This document shows positions 1 to 10,617 of a DNA stretch of 64,000 nucleotides, piece by piece (position 1 is the first letter of the stretch; the number at the start of each line of letters is the position of its first letter). Below the pieces are notes generated by a model. That model worked only from the letters and a program-made list of their open reading frames with translations. It did not search any database and was not told the origin of the DNA. The stretch is from Kordiimonas sp. SCSIO 12610 (GTDB lineage: Bacteria > Pseudomonadota > Alphaproteobacteria > Sphingomonadales > Kordiimonadaceae), in the NCBI RefSeq assembly GCF_024398015.1, contig NZ_CP073747.1:2539001-2603000 (forward strand), given 5' to 3'. The translations under genes were made by a program, and so were the position numbers.

Positions 1-1332
<1,332 letters not shown>

Positions 1333-1506
1333 TTAAACCCCGCTAATTCAATTCGCCTGCAAAAAACCTGACCACTTTTACCCATCAGATTATTCAATCT
1401 TTCACATCAGATTACATAATGTTGTCTATTCTCACATAAAAACGAATAGACATAATTCTATGCGATCAATACATAAGCCCCTTAAATTAACAAATTATAA
1501 CATGTA

Positions 1507-1527
1507 GTCTTATTTGTTAGATAAGAC
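1507..1527. promoter_or_regulatory. Inverted repeat in pgm-cysD intergenic region
   Basis: GTCTTA at 1507-1512 and TAAGAC at 1522-1527 form a perfect 6-bp inverted repeat with a 9-base centre, about 70 bp before cysD. It could be an operator for sulfur control of cysD-cysNC, but no known site is recognised. The surrounding 265 bp is AT-rich and holds no gene. Confidence 0.25.
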
Positions 1528-1597
1528 CTAACATTCACTTCATTTGTTTTATTGTTGTATAAGTGAATGATTAACTGACTTTTGAAAGCATGGAAAA

Positions 1598-2500
1598 ATG
1601 ACACGCTCACTCACACACTTGGAAAGACTGGAAGCTGAAAGCATCCACATTCTAAGAGAAGTCGCATCCGAGGCTGAAAAGCCCGTGATGCTATATTCTG
1701 TCGGTAAGGATAGTGCGGTAATGCTACACCTCGCCCGCAAGGCATTTTATCCATCGCCTCCACCATTCCCACTTTTGCATGTTGACACAACCTGGAAATT
1801 CCAGGCCATGTATGAGATGCGTGAACGCATGGCTCGTGAAGCAGGGATGGAACTACTGATCTGGCAGAACCCTGAAGCCGTTGAGCGCGGCATTAATCCG
1901 TTTGATCACGGCTCTGCTCATACTGATATGTGGAAAACCGAAGGCCTCAAGCAAGCGCTTAGCCATTACAAGTTTGACGCCGCATTTGGTGGTGCTCGCC
2001 GCGATGAAGAAAAATCCCGCGCAAAAGAGCGTATTTTCAGCTTCCGTTCAGCGAGTAATCGCTGGGATCCCAAAAATCAGCGGCCAGAACTTTGGAAACT
2101 ATATAATGCCCGTAAAGCAAAGGATGAAAGCATCCGTGTGTTCCCAATTTCCAACTGGACCGAGCTCGATGTTTGGCAATATATCCACTTGAACGATATT
2201 CCAATCGTAGACCTGTATTTTTCTGCACCTCGTCCAACCGTAGAGCGTGATGGCTTAACATTGATGGTCGACGATGACCGCTTCCGTCTCGAAGATGGTG
2301 AAACACCGGTTGAAAAGTCGATCCGTTTCAGAACCCTTGGATGTTATCCATTGACAGGTGCAGTTGAAAGCACCGCAACAACGCTACCGGAAATTATTCA
2401 GGAAATGCTTTTGACCACCACGTCGGAGCGACAAGGCCGAGCGATCGACAAAGAAGAAGCCGCGAGCATGGAAAAGAAAAAGCAGGAAGGGTATTTCTAA
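1598..2500 (+). CDS. cysD: Sulfate adenylyltransferase subunit 2 (CysD)
   Basis: Catalytic subunit of ATP sulfurylase, which makes adenosine 5'-phosphosulfate from ATP and sulfate as the first step of sulfate activation. The 300-residue length is normal. It shows the PP-loop ATP-pyrophosphatase motif [13 protein letters not shown] near residue 35, the conserved [16 protein letters not shown] block and [14 protein letters not shown] near the C-terminus. The start is the ATG at 1598, preceded by an AT-rich region with only a weak ribosome site. It is followed after 2 bp by cysNC, so both are one operon. Confidence 0.96.
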   Translation: MTRSLTHLERLEAESIHILREVASEAEKPVMLYSVGKDSAVMLHLARKAFYPSPPPFPLLHVDTTWKFQAMYEMRERMAREAGMELLIWQNPEAVERGINPFDHGSAHTDMWKTEGLKQALSHYKFDAAFGGARRDEEKSRAKERIFSFRSASNRWDPKNQRPELWKLYNARKAKDESIRVFPISNWTELDVWQYIHLNDIPIVDLYFSAPRPTVERDGLTLMVDDDRFRLEDGETPVEKSIRFRTLGCYPLTGAVESTATTLPEIIQEMLLTTTSERQGRAIDKEEAASMEKKKQEGYF

Positions 2501-2502
2501 TC

Positions 2503-4425
2503 ATGACGAATGACCAAAACTCTTCATACAAAACATCAGAACTGGCTGCTGAAGATATCGATGCGTACCTCAAACAGCACCAGCACAAGTCGCTTCTGCG
2601 TTTCATTACCTGCGGTTCGGTTGATGATGGTAAATCTACACTGATCGGTCGCTTACTCTATGACAGCAAGATGATCTTCGAAGATCAACTGGCCGCACTT
2701 GAGGCTGCTTCAAAGCGCGTCGGTACACAAGGGCAGAATATCGACTTCGCGCTTCTTGTGGATGGGCTTGCCGCAGAGCAGGAACAAGGTATTACGATTG
2801 ATGTCGCTTACCGTTTCTTCGCGACAGAAAAACGTAAGTTCATCGTGGCTGATACACCAGGCCACGAACAATACACCCGCAATATGGTAACGGGTGCATC
2901 GACCGCAGACCTCGCGATTATCCTGATTGATGCACGTAAGGGCGTACTAACGCAAACACGCCGTCACAGCTATGCCTGTAAGCTAATCGGTATAAAGAAC
3001 ATCGTTCTCGCTGTGAACAAAATGGATTTGATCGATTACGATCAGGCAAAATACCAAGCCATTATTGACGATTATACCGAATTTGGGCAAAGCATTGGCA
3101 TTGAAAACTTCACTGCCATTCCAATCTCGGGCCTTGCGGGCGATAATATCGCTGCGAAATCGGAAAACACACATTGGTATGATGGCAAAGCCCTGATCGA
3201 CCACCTTGAAACCGTCGAACTGGATGTCACATCAGATCAAACTGGTCCATTCCGTATGCCGGTCCAATGGGTTAACCGCCCTAACCTCGATTTCCGTGGC
3301 TTTTCGGGCACGATCGAAAGCGGTGCCATTAACCCCGGTGATAACATTCGCATTCTACCGTCTGGTAAAACCAGCAAAGTTGAACGGATTGTAACGTTTG
3401 ATGGCGACCTGGAAGAAGGTGTTGCTGGCCAATCTGTTACCCTGACGCTCGAAGATGAAGTCGATTGCTCACGCGGTGATATGATCACTGCTTCCAATAG
3501 TCCTGCTGAGGTTGCAGATCAGTTTGAAACTACCATTATCTGGATGGATGATAACGAGCTGCTGCCAAACCGTACCTATTTAATGAAAATCGGCACGCAA
3601 ACGGTAACAGCGCGGGTCAACCAGCCAAAATATAAAATCGATGTTAATACGACACAGCAACTAGCCGCCAAAACGCTAGAGCTAAATGACATTGGTGTAG
3701 CAAACCTTGCGACAGACAAGCCAATTGTGTTTGATGCCTATGAAAACAGCAAAGCACTTGGCGGGTTTATCCTGATTGATAAAATCAGTAATGCGACTGT
3801 TGCCGCGGGCCTCATTAACTTCTCGCTTCGTCGCTCACAAAATGTGCACTGGCAAGCGGTTGATATCTCGCGGGATGATCATGCAAGCCTCAAAAACCAG
3901 AAGCCGGCTGTCTTATGGTTCACTGGTCTTTCAGGTTCTGGTAAATCAACGATCGCAAATCTTGTCGAGAAAAAACTATACCGCATGAATCGTCACACAG
4001 CCCTTCTGGACGGCGATAATATCCGCCACGGCATCAACAAGGATCTTGGTTTCACGGATGCTGACCGGGTTGAAAATATCCGTCGTGTCGGTGAGATTGC
4101 CAAGCTTATGGCTGATTCTGGTCTGATTGTTATCACCGCCTTCATATCACCGTTCCGCGCCGAGCGCAGAATGGTTCGTGAAATGATAGAAGACGGCGAG
4201 TTCTTTGAAATTCATGTGGATACACCGCTTGAAGTTGCAGAAGCTCGTGATGTTAAGGGGCTCTACAAGAAAGCACGCGCTGGTGAGCTCAAAAACTTCA
4301 CAGGTATCGACAGCCCATTTGAAGCACCAAACAACCCTGAAATCCGGGTTAATACAGTTCAGATGAGCGCAGAAGAGGCTGCCGATATGATCGTCGACCT
4401 TGTTCTTGAGAAACAAGATAAATAA
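2503..4425 (+). CDS. cysNC: Bifunctional sulfate adenylyltransferase GTPase / APS kinase (CysNC)
   Basis: Fused protein of 640 residues. The N-terminal part is the GTPase subunit CysN, with the P-loop GSVDDGKSTLIGRLL near residue 38, DTPGHEQY, and NKMD for guanine recognition. The C-terminal part from about residue 455 is the APS kinase CysC, with its own P-loop GLSGSGKSTIANLV and the LDGDNIRHG motif. GTP hydrolysis drives APS synthesis by CysD, and the kinase domain then makes PAPS. Fusion of CysN and CysC is common in alphaproteobacteria. The gene starts 2 bp after cysD and ends at a strong terminator. Confidence 0.96.
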   Translation: MTNDQNSSYKTSELAAEDIDAYLKQHQHKSLLRFITCGSVDDGKSTLIGRLLYDSKMIFEDQLAALEAASKRVGTQGQNIDFALLVDGLAAEQEQGITIDVAYRFFATEKRKFIVADTPGHEQYTRNMVTGASTADLAIILIDARKGVLTQTRRHSYACKLIGIKNIVLAVNKMDLIDYDQAKYQAIIDDYTEFGQSIGIENFTAIPISGLAGDNIAAKSENTHWYDGKALIDHLETVELDVTSDQTGPFRMPVQWVNRPNLDFRGFSGTIESGAINPGDNIRILPSGKTSKVERIVTFDGDLEEGVAGQSVTLTLEDEVDCSRGDMITASNSPAEVADQFETTIIWMDDNELLPNRTYLMKIGTQTVTARVNQPKYKIDVNTTQQLAAKTLELNDIGVANLATDKPIVFDAYENSKALGGFILIDKISNATVAAGLINFSLRRSQNVHWQAVDISRDDHASLKNQKPAVLWFTGLSGSGKSTIANLVEKKLYRMNRHTALLDGDNIRHGINKDLGFTDADRVENIRRVGEIAKLMADSGLIVITAFISPFRAERRMVREMIEDGEFFEIHVDTPLEVAEARDVKGLYKKARAGELKNFTGIDSPFEAPNNPEIRVNTVQMSAEEAADMIVDLVLEKQDK

Positions 4426-4446
4426 TCGACGACCAACACCTTTAAT

Positions 4447-4482
4447 AAAAAGCACCGTAGATCATACCTACGGTGCTTTTTT
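4447..4482. terminator. Bidirectional terminator between cysNC and symporter gene
   Basis: Arms AAAAAGCACCGTAG (4447-4460) and CTACGGTGCTTTTT (4468-4481) pair perfectly around a 7-base loop. The A-run and T-run let it serve cysNC on plus and the convergent symporter gene on minus. Confidence 0.9.
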
Positions 4483-4487
4483 ATAGC

Positions 4488-6260
4488 TTAATGGTCCTGT
4501 GCGGCCCCTGCTCCACTTGGCAGTCGGATTGTCTCAACCAACTCTTCAACATGCACTGGTGGTTTAGCTGTATATTTAGAAATGAGTATCGCCACCGCAA
4601 AATTAACGACCATACCAATCATGCCAATACCTTCTGGTGAAATACCAAAAAGCCAATGCTCTGCAGTGTTCATACCTGGTGCATAAAACTTAAAATAACC
4701 AATGTATGCGAGCGTAAACGCGAGACCAGACAGCATACCAGCAACCGCCCCTTCCTTATTCATACGCTTAGAAAATATCCCCATGAGTATAGCAGGGAAA
4801 AGAGATGCGGCCGCGAGGCCAAACGCAAGTGCGACAACCTGTGCAACAAACCCCGGTGGGTTGATCCCCAAATACCCCGCAACAATGATAGCAAGTGCCG
4901 CTGCAATCCGCGCTGCACGAAGTTCCTGACGATCGGAAATATCAGGCATGAAAGTTTTCTTCAAAAGATCATGGCTGATGGAACTGGATATAACTAGCAA
5001 CAAGCCTGCTGCCGTTGAAAGTGCGGCAGCCATCGCGCCTGCCGCCACAAGGGCAATGACCCAATCCGGTAATTTGGCGATTTCCGGGTTCGCAAGCACC
5101 ATAATGTCACGGTCAACATAAACCTCATTAGGCGACGTGGATGGCTCATTTACGACAATCCGCTGACCATTACCCGACCGATTATCTGTATAGCTGGGTG
5201 TCCCTTCAAATGGGGCACCGGCGCGGTACTGTATTTTTCCATCCTTGTTCTTATCCTGCCACGCAACCAGTCCGATATTCTCCCAGTTTTTGAACCAATT
5301 CGGCGTCTCTGCATATGTTTTTTCATTCACTTCATTGATGAAATTCAGGCGAGCAAACGCACCCACTGCAGGGGCTGTTGTGTAAAGAATGGCGATAAAC
5401 ACGAGCGCCCACCCGGCTGATTTCCGAGCGTCAGAAACCTTAGGCACCGTGAAAAACCGCACAATCACATGCGGCAGGCCTGCCGTTCCAACCATCAAGG
5501 CCATTGTGATCGCGAATATATCGACAGTTGACTTATTGCCTTCTGTAAACGCAGCAAAGCCGAGATCGGTTAAAACACCGTCCAGTTTATCGAGCACACT
5601 TATGTTTGAACCATCAGCAAGCTCTGCGCCGAGGCCTAATTGTGGGATAGGATTTCCTGTAATCAAGATCGAGATAAAAACTGCGGGGACCGTATAAGCA
5701 AAAATCAAAACACAATACTGCGCCACCTGTGTGTATGTGATCCCTTTCATCCCACCGAGGACCGCATACATAAATACAATCGCCATCCCGATCATGACAC
5801 CCAGATCGATATCAACCTCAAGAAACCTTGAAAATACAATGCCTACACCGCGCATCTGCCCCGCTACATATGTGAAGGAAATGCAGATCAGACAGATAAC
5901 TGCTACAATGCGCGCCAAATCAGAATAATAACGATCACCGATAAAATCAGGGACCGTAAATTTGCCAAACTTTCTGAGATAAGGGGCCAACAGAAGCGCC
6001 AATAGCACATATCCTCCTGTCCAGCCCATCAGATAAACAGACGCATCATAACCAATGAAGGCAATAATCCCCGCCATAGATATGAAGGACGCAGCACTCA
6101 TCCAATCCGCGGCTGTTGCCATGCCGTTGACAACAGGGTGCACACCGCCGCCAGCGATATAAAATTCCTTGGTGGAACCGACCTGTGACCAGACCGCGAT
6201 ACCAATATACAGAGCAAACGAGACACCAACAAAAAGATATGTGAGGGTTGAAAGGTCCAT
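4488..6260 (-). CDS. Sodium:solute symporter, large subunit (VC_2705 subfamily)
   Basis: Inner-membrane sodium-coupled transporter of the SSS family, about 590 residues with about 13 hydrophobic segments. The family includes the acetate transporter ActP; the real substrate (acetate or another small carboxylate) cannot be read from sequence. Between two membrane segments lies a hydrophilic insert of about 90 residues containing DKNKDGKIQ, which resembles an EF-hand loop; inserts of this kind occur in the VC_2705 subfamily as I know it. The ATG at 6260 follows a GGGGGGA ribosome site and is preferred to the TTG two codons earlier. It lies 17 bp after the small DUF4212 partner. Confidence 0.88.
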   Translation of the reverse strand: MDLSTLTYLFVGVSFALYIGIAVWSQVGSTKEFYIAGGGVHPVVNGMATAADWMSAASFISMAGIIAFIGYDASVYLMGWTGGYVLLALLLAPYLRKFGKFTVPDFIGDRYYSDLARIVAVICLICISFTYVAGQMRGVGIVFSRFLEVDIDLGVMIGMAIVFMYAVLGGMKGITYTQVAQYCVLIFAYTVPAVFISILITGNPIPQLGLGAELADGSNISVLDKLDGVLTDLGFAAFTEGNKSTVDIFAITMALMVGTAGLPHVIVRFFTVPKVSDARKSAGWALVFIAILYTTAPAVGAFARLNFINEVNEKTYAETPNWFKNWENIGLVAWQDKNKDGKIQYRAGAPFEGTPSYTDNRSGNGQRIVVNEPSTSPNEVYVDRDIMVLANPEIAKLPDWVIALVAAGAMAAALSTAAGLLLVISSSISHDLLKKTFMPDISDRQELRAARIAAALAIIVAGYLGINPPGFVAQVVALAFGLAAASLFPAILMGIFSKRMNKEGAVAGMLSGLAFTLAYIGYFKFYAPGMNTAEHWLFGISPEGIGMIGMVVNFAVAILISKYTAKPPVHVEELVETIRLPSGAGAAQDH

Positions 6261-6277
6261 GAACAATCCCCCCTAAT

Positions 6278-6541
6278 CTAATCGTCAAAGCCGAAGCGTT
6301 TTTCAAGACGCTTCATGGATCGTGCATAGATAAAAATCAAGGCAACGAAGACATAGATTGAACCTTGCTGTGCAAACCAAAACCCGAGCTTAAAGCCAAA
6401 AAACTGGATAGTATCCAACAGGTCTCGTAACAAAATTCCAAAGCCAAAAGAAACGACAAACCATACGCAAAGCAAACTGATCAATAGCTTGATATTAGCA
6501 CGCCAATAATTTTTCGCGTTTTCTGAACTTTCCTTATCCAT
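6278..6541 (-). CDS. DUF4212 small subunit of sodium:solute symporter
   Basis: 87-residue inner-membrane protein with two transmembrane helices (about 18-38 and 52-72), the layout of the DUF4212 family. Members are almost always encoded directly upstream of an SSS symporter, as here, and are thought to be its small partner. The start is supported by a strong AAGGAGG ribosome site 5 bases before the ATG at 6541. Cotranscription with the symporter is inferred from the 17-bp gap. Confidence 0.88.
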   Translation of the reverse strand: MDKESSENAKNYWRANIKLLISLLCVWFVVSFGFGILLRDLLDTIQFFGFKLGFWFAQQGSIYVFVALIFIYARSMKRLEKRFGFDD

Positions 6542-6637
6542 AAGTGCCTCCTTCTCCCAATCAATATTGGTAAAGCTATCGCGGGCACTATGTCCATAAG
6601 TTTCAGCGTATTCTTAAATATCAACCCTGTATTTTCG

Positions 6638-7543
6638 TTAGAAGCCACCAGCCTGACTAACAGCCGATGGTGTCGGCCGACCAAGCTTTTCCGCGACCCA
6701 TTCTGTTAGAGTGATTAATTGGTCGAGCGATAAATCTGTTTTTATTCCAGACCGTTCCAGCATAAAAACAAGATCCTCTGTGCCAATATTCCCTGTTGCT
6801 TTCGGTGCGAATGGGCAACCACCCAATCCACCGATCGATGCATCCAAAATATGCACACCCGCTTGATATGCGGCCCAGGCATTAGCAATTCCTGTCCCGC
6901 GCGTGTTATGAAAATGTGCCCTAAACGGAATATGCGGAACCGCTTCGCGGGCGCGGTTAAACAAATCGGCAACCTGCCCTGGTCCACCAACACCGATTGT
7001 ATCAGCAAGGGCGATTTCGCGGGGCTCAGCTTCAGCGATAGACTTCACCATATCAATAACATGATCTGCATCAACGGCGCCTTCAAACGGGCACCCAAAA
7101 GAAGCAGAAATAGTAATTTGAGCAGATAAACCATCTGCTTTTGCTAGTTTGACAATATCCTTCGATATTTCCACGGATTCCGCAGAAGTTTGGCCTTGGT
7201 TTTTCTCAGCAAACGTATCGCTCGCAATTGCAACTGCCCCAACCTCGTCAACGCCGCGTTTCCCACCGGCTTTTGTTTCAACGGCACGAAAGTATCCGCG
7301 CTTATTGAGGACAAGGCCAATGTAAGTACATTCAGGGTTATCATCGAGGCCCGCGATCACTGCCTCGGCATCTGCCATCTGTGGTACCCGCTTTGGATGG
7401 ACGAAGCTTGCGACCTCTAATCGCCGGGCGCCAGCGGCTATCGCATCATTGATCAATTTCAACTTGTCTTCGGTATCGAAGATAACCTTTTCATTCTGCA
7501 AGCCATCGCGCGCACCAACTTCTACAATCTCAATTTCTGTCAT
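6638..7543 (-). CDS. mvaB: Hydroxymethylglutaryl-CoA lyase
   Basis: Cleaves 3-hydroxy-3-methylglutaryl-CoA to acetyl-CoA and acetoacetate, the last step of leucine breakdown. The 301-residue length is normal. The TIM-barrel start VEVGARDGLQNEK carries the divalent-metal and catalytic Arg-Asp residues; HFHNTRGTG supplies the metal-binding histidines and GGLGGCPFAPKATGN is the lyase signature with the active-site cysteine. No other leucine-degradation genes are adjacent, so it appears to stand alone about 100 bp upstream of the symporter pair. Confidence 0.94.
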   Translation of the reverse strand: MTEIEIVEVGARDGLQNEKVIFDTEDKLKLINDAIAAGARRLEVASFVHPKRVPQMADAEAVIAGLDDNPECTYIGLVLNKRGYFRAVETKAGGKRGVDEVGAVAIASDTFAEKNQGQTSAESVEISKDIVKLAKADGLSAQITISASFGCPFEGAVDADHVIDMVKSIAEAEPREIALADTIGVGGPGQVADLFNRAREAVPHIPFRAHFHNTRGTGIANAWAAYQAGVHILDASIGGLGGCPFAPKATGNIGTEDLVFMLERSGIKTDLSLDQLITLTEWVAEKLGRPTPSAVSQAGGF

Positions 7544-7715
7544 GGAATGATAACCTATTAATGTTCTGATATGTAGCTTAGAGGCTGTAAGTACCCCGAC
7601 ATAGCTCTAAAAGCAAATTCAAGACGGCTAAACATCTTCATAATCAGCCGAAAAAACATTCGCAAAATATACCTGTCAAATGTAGCTTTCAGGTATCAAA
7701 ACTCTGTCACACCTT

Positions 7716-8561
7716 TCAGGATTTAGCCGTGTCTTCAGGGTTAAGATTGAGAAACGCAACACCACTATTCCCCAACTCAACAGAGGCAAAAGGCCCACCA
7801 TGACACGTATTTGACGGGTCTTGAGGGTCTAAAGCACCATATTCTTTATAGATTTCCTCAGCATATTTTTCCGCATTATCCTTTGGTCGATACCCCAAAT
7901 GCTGTGCTTTGCTATTATCAACTGGTGCCCTATCGTTATTGGAAACACCATAAACAACGGAAAACCCGGTTATTGGCGTATCAATTGCCCGTTTAACCAG
8001 ATGGATAAGGTCATCGTAAGAAAGCCATGACCCAACCGCCCTAGGGTTGGAAACCTGAGCACAGGAGAGAATTCGCATACAAACAGATTCGACACCGCGT
8101 TTATCCCAGTACAGGGACGCTAAATCCTCTGCAAAACATTTAGCAAGCCCATAAAACGTATCTGGCCTATGCGGTGCATCTATTCCAATAAAATCCGATT
8201 TTTTATGCATACCAACAGCATGAATTGAAGATGCATAAACAACACGACGAACCTTATTCCGGTAAGCGGCTTCCCAAACAGTATAAGCGCCGTAAAAATT
8301 TGGTCCCCACAACTCATCCATAGGAGCCTCGTCGCCGATAGCACCAAAATGAACCACCATATCAGCGCCCTCTAACAAGGCAACAATTTCATCAAGCTTG
8401 GTTAGGTCAGCCTTTACATATGTTTCATTAGGCGCAAGATTTGATAAAGTGTCCACTATATCTGAGGATACAAATTCCTCGCACATTTGCGATAAAGGCT
8501 CACGTAAATAAGACCCAAGACGCCCTGCTGCACCAGTTAGAACCAGCTTTTTAAATTTCAT
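7716..8561 (-). CDS. NAD-dependent epimerase/dehydrogenase, uronate dehydrogenase-like
   Basis: Extended short-chain dehydrogenase of 281 residues. The N-terminal GAAGRLGSYLR is the nucleotide-binding GxxGxxG motif, an acidic residue (SSDIVD) after the second strand favours NAD, and YGLAK gives the catalytic Tyr and Lys. Overall size and the SSIHAVG segment resemble uronate dehydrogenases, which oxidise galacturonate or glucuronate to aldaro-lactones; the exact substrate is inferred. The ATG at 8561 is chosen because AAGGAG lies 7 bases upstream; an in-frame ATG 10 codons earlier has no ribosome site. It is the last chromosomal gene before the island. Confidence 0.8.
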   Translation of the reverse strand: MKFKKLVLTGAAGRLGSYLREPLSQMCEEFVSSDIVDTLSNLAPNETYVKADLTKLDEIVALLEGADMVVHFGAIGDEAPMDELWGPNFYGAYTVWEAAYRNKVRRVVYASSIHAVGMHKKSDFIGIDAPHRPDTFYGLAKCFAEDLASLYWDKRGVESVCMRILSCAQVSNPRAVGSWLSYDDLIHLVKRAIDTPITGFSVVYGVSNNDRAPVDNSKAQHLGYRPKDNAEKYAEEIYKEYGALDPQDPSNTCHGGPFASVELGNSGVAFLNLNPEDTAKS

Positions 8562-8902
8562 TCCAATGCTCCTTATTTCGCAAGCAACCATCCGCTTTAC
8601 AGACTATCCGACTAAGCTCGACATGCAGCCAAATAGGGTACCAGTTACCTGCCAACAGTTTGAAGGCAATGTAGCACCAGTAATAAAAATCACAACAAGC
8701 GGATAATGGAAATATCATACCCGATGCATGTCAGATACCTGCGGCAAGATTTGCAAAGGTTTTGCTAGGCTAACAGGGAAGATTGACAGCTTTGATTGGG
8801 AAAATGATGGTAGCCGAGGACTATTTTAAACGCTCATTGCAAAAGTTGATTTTTTGCTTCTACTGATTTTTTAATTATCAACAATACCGCTGATGTCAGT
8901 GT
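8562..8902. other. Intergenic region with left island boundary
   Basis: 341 bp without a convincing gene. It contains the 15-bp copy of the tRNA-Met end at 8806-8820 that marks the left edge of the island. Nothing else is recognised. Confidence 0.5.
8806..8820. repeat. Candidate att site, left copy
   Basis: gatggtagccgagga, identical to 20416-20430. The match ends exactly at both sides (t/c before, c/g after). A given 15-mer from the tRNA end has only a very small chance of recurring in 64 kb. Confidence 0.72.
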
Positions 8903-9487
8903 TTACCCTGTAATCTCAAAAGAATATTGGATAGCAGGATACATTGAGAAGAACCAATCAGGTGCATTGGAGGCCAAGTTTTGTATTGTTGCCATACAAG
9001 GATTAGGCCTCTCTTTATCAAGCCTAGTAATATCCAGCAATGATAGAACAGGTGGAGTAGCGAGAGATATGGCAGCATTGTTGGCGGCTGTGTATGGAGT
9101 GAGGTAATATTTTGGCAAGCAATATTGTAGGTAATTCTTCTCGAAATTATTGACAATTTTACGATCAAACCCTTGAGAGTAAAAAATACGGTTTGTCTTT
9201 ACAGTAAAAAAATACTGATTAGCTTGCTCTAACATCTCTCTGGACTTATTTATCCCAACCACATCATCAAAAAGAGTACCCATTGTTAGCAACATTGCAA
9301 TACCTAACAATAGTCCTCTACCCAAAGAATCTTTAAAATTAAAACCGTACCGACACCATCCAACACCTAGTAAGCCTGCTACCGCATATGTACCAACTTT
9401 CCAACCATCCTGATAATTACTAACAATTAACGTTAGACTGACAACTATACTAATAATAGAGCCAAATAGTTTTACACCAACATTCAT
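8903..9487 (-). CDS. Hypothetical membrane protein
   Basis: 194 residues, no family recognised. The N-terminal third is hydrophobic, with about three membrane segments (near residues 5-24, 32-47 and 57-74); the remainder is a soluble domain with two cysteines that begins near residue 80 (KSREMLEQANQYFF). The ATG at 9487 has a modest GAAGTGA ribosome site. It is the first gene inside the left edge of the island and is separated from its neighbours by 270 bp or more, so it is probably transcribed alone. Confidence 0.6.
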   Translation of the reverse strand: MNVGVKLFGSIISIVVSLTLIVSNYQDGWKVGTYAVAGLLGVGWCRYGFNFKDSLGRGLLLGIAMLLTMGTLFDDVVGINKSREMLEQANQYFFTVKTNRIFYSQGFDRKIVNNFEKNYLQYCLPKYYLTPYTAANNAAISLATPPVLSLLDITRLDKERPNPCMATIQNLASNAPDWFFSMYPAIQYSFEITG

Positions 9488-9700
9488 ACTTATTCACTTC
9501 GCTAAAGTTAAAAAAGTATAATAACCTGATCGAATGCAGCCTAAAAATAATCGATAAAATTTTAAGTGTTCAAATAAGACCAAATCAATTTGTTAATGCA
9601 GCAAAAGCCTTAAACCACCACACCTACATTATAGTGAAGTTACTCTCTTAACTTAGTCAAAACCAATGAGTCGCTTCATATAATTAAAGCGATACAAGAT

Positions 9701-9731
9701 AAACGCCTCCAGAATAAACTAAGAGGCGTTT
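9701..9731 (-). terminator. Stem-loop terminator after TraB-like gene
   Basis: AAACGCCTC (9701-9709) and GAGGCGTTT (9723-9731) form a perfect 9-bp stem about 30 bp downstream of the TraB-like stop. On the minus strand it is followed by a short T-rich stretch. Confidence 0.6.
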
Positions 9732-9759
9732 TATAAGTTATTGGTCATTTCAATAACAG

Positions 9760-10617
9760 TTACTGAACTCGTGTAACTTCAATTCCAGCCTGCGGTAACA
9801 AATCAATTACAGAACCTTCCCCAACTAAATGACCAGCGCCAACAGCAATAACATAATTGCCGGGCTTATCGAGAATTTTTTGAATGTCGTCTACCCAGTT
9901 CTTATTGCGTTCAAAAAAGATTTTTTCTCTGATCTCTTCTGTTCCATCATTTGAAGAATTTATAAGTGCATCAAGTGCTTTTGTATCCCCCTTAATCCAG
10001 GCATCAGTCATACTTTCCATTTGTTGATCAAGCGCAGTTTCATCAGCAAGAATTTGCTCAACAAAAGCAATTTCTGCTTCATCACTTAACCCATCAAATT
10101 GGGAAAGCTGAAATTCTGCTGTTTCAAGGCCGTCAATTTTAATACCTTGCGCTTGCACAAAACCAGTCAATGTCGCTTCTACTCCTGACAATGGATTGTA
10201 TCCAAGTTTTACGAATTTAAAACCAGCATATGTAACACCCGCAAGCCAAGGTTTGAAACGTTTGAGGCCTTGCTCTGGAATTCCAAGAGCACCAAGCTCT
10301 GTTTTCAATTTTTCATAAGCTTCAGCAGGCAAATGTTTATCCAAACTATCACCCTCAGGCAACAATCCATACTTAGGTGCCAAGGATTGCATTACTTGAG
10401 GTGATTGTTGTTCAGGCGACAATTCCAGATACAAAGTATCTGCCTTATTGACAACATTGCGCAAATCCTCATTTAACCAAACAGTGCCCGGCTTCAAAAC
10501 ATGGATTGTTCCCAAGATGTTAATAGTGGTGTCTTCATCTGAAATTTTCCAAAGTGCTGGTCCGTCAGCAAACGACGGCAAAGTAAATAGCACAAGTGCC
10601 AAAATGTATTTAAACAT
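9760..10617 (-). CDS. TraB/GumN family protein
   Basis: 285 residues with a signal peptide (MFKYILALVLFTLPSFADGP), hence exported to the periplasm or envelope. Family marks are the early ILGTIHVLKPGTVWL segment with a conserved histidine, LYLELSPEQ, and the C-terminal VGAGHLVGEGSVIDLL. These proteins (PF01963) resemble a metallohydrolase fold; TraB of Enterococcus plasmids limits peptide pheromone activity. A link to the neighbouring secreted-peptide operon is therefore possible but is inference. The ATG at 10617 has AAGGAA upstream and gives the clean signal peptide; the in-frame ATG seven codons earlier does not. Confidence 0.82.
   Translation of the reverse strand: MFKYILALVLFTLPSFADGPALWKISDEDTTINILGTIHVLKPGTVWLNEDLRNVVNKADTLYLELSPEQQSPQVMQSLAPKYGLLPEGDSLDKHLPAEAYEKLKTELGALGIPEQGLKRFKPWLAGVTYAGFKFVKLGYNPLSGVEATLTGFVQAQGIKIDGLETAEFQLSQFDGLSDEAEIAFVEQILADETALDQQMESMTDAWIKGDTKALDALINSSNDGTEEIREKIFFERNKNWVDDIQKILDKPGNYVIAVGAGHLVGEGSVIDLLPQAGIEVTRVQ

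Noticed and set aside
1333-1597. SAM or other riboswitch before cysD
   Set aside because: I could not find a conserved riboswitch core; only simple inverted repeats are visible.
7811-7996. Frames on the opposite strand of the SDR gene and similar overlaps elsewhere
   Set aside because: They lie wholly inside well-supported genes and have no family features.
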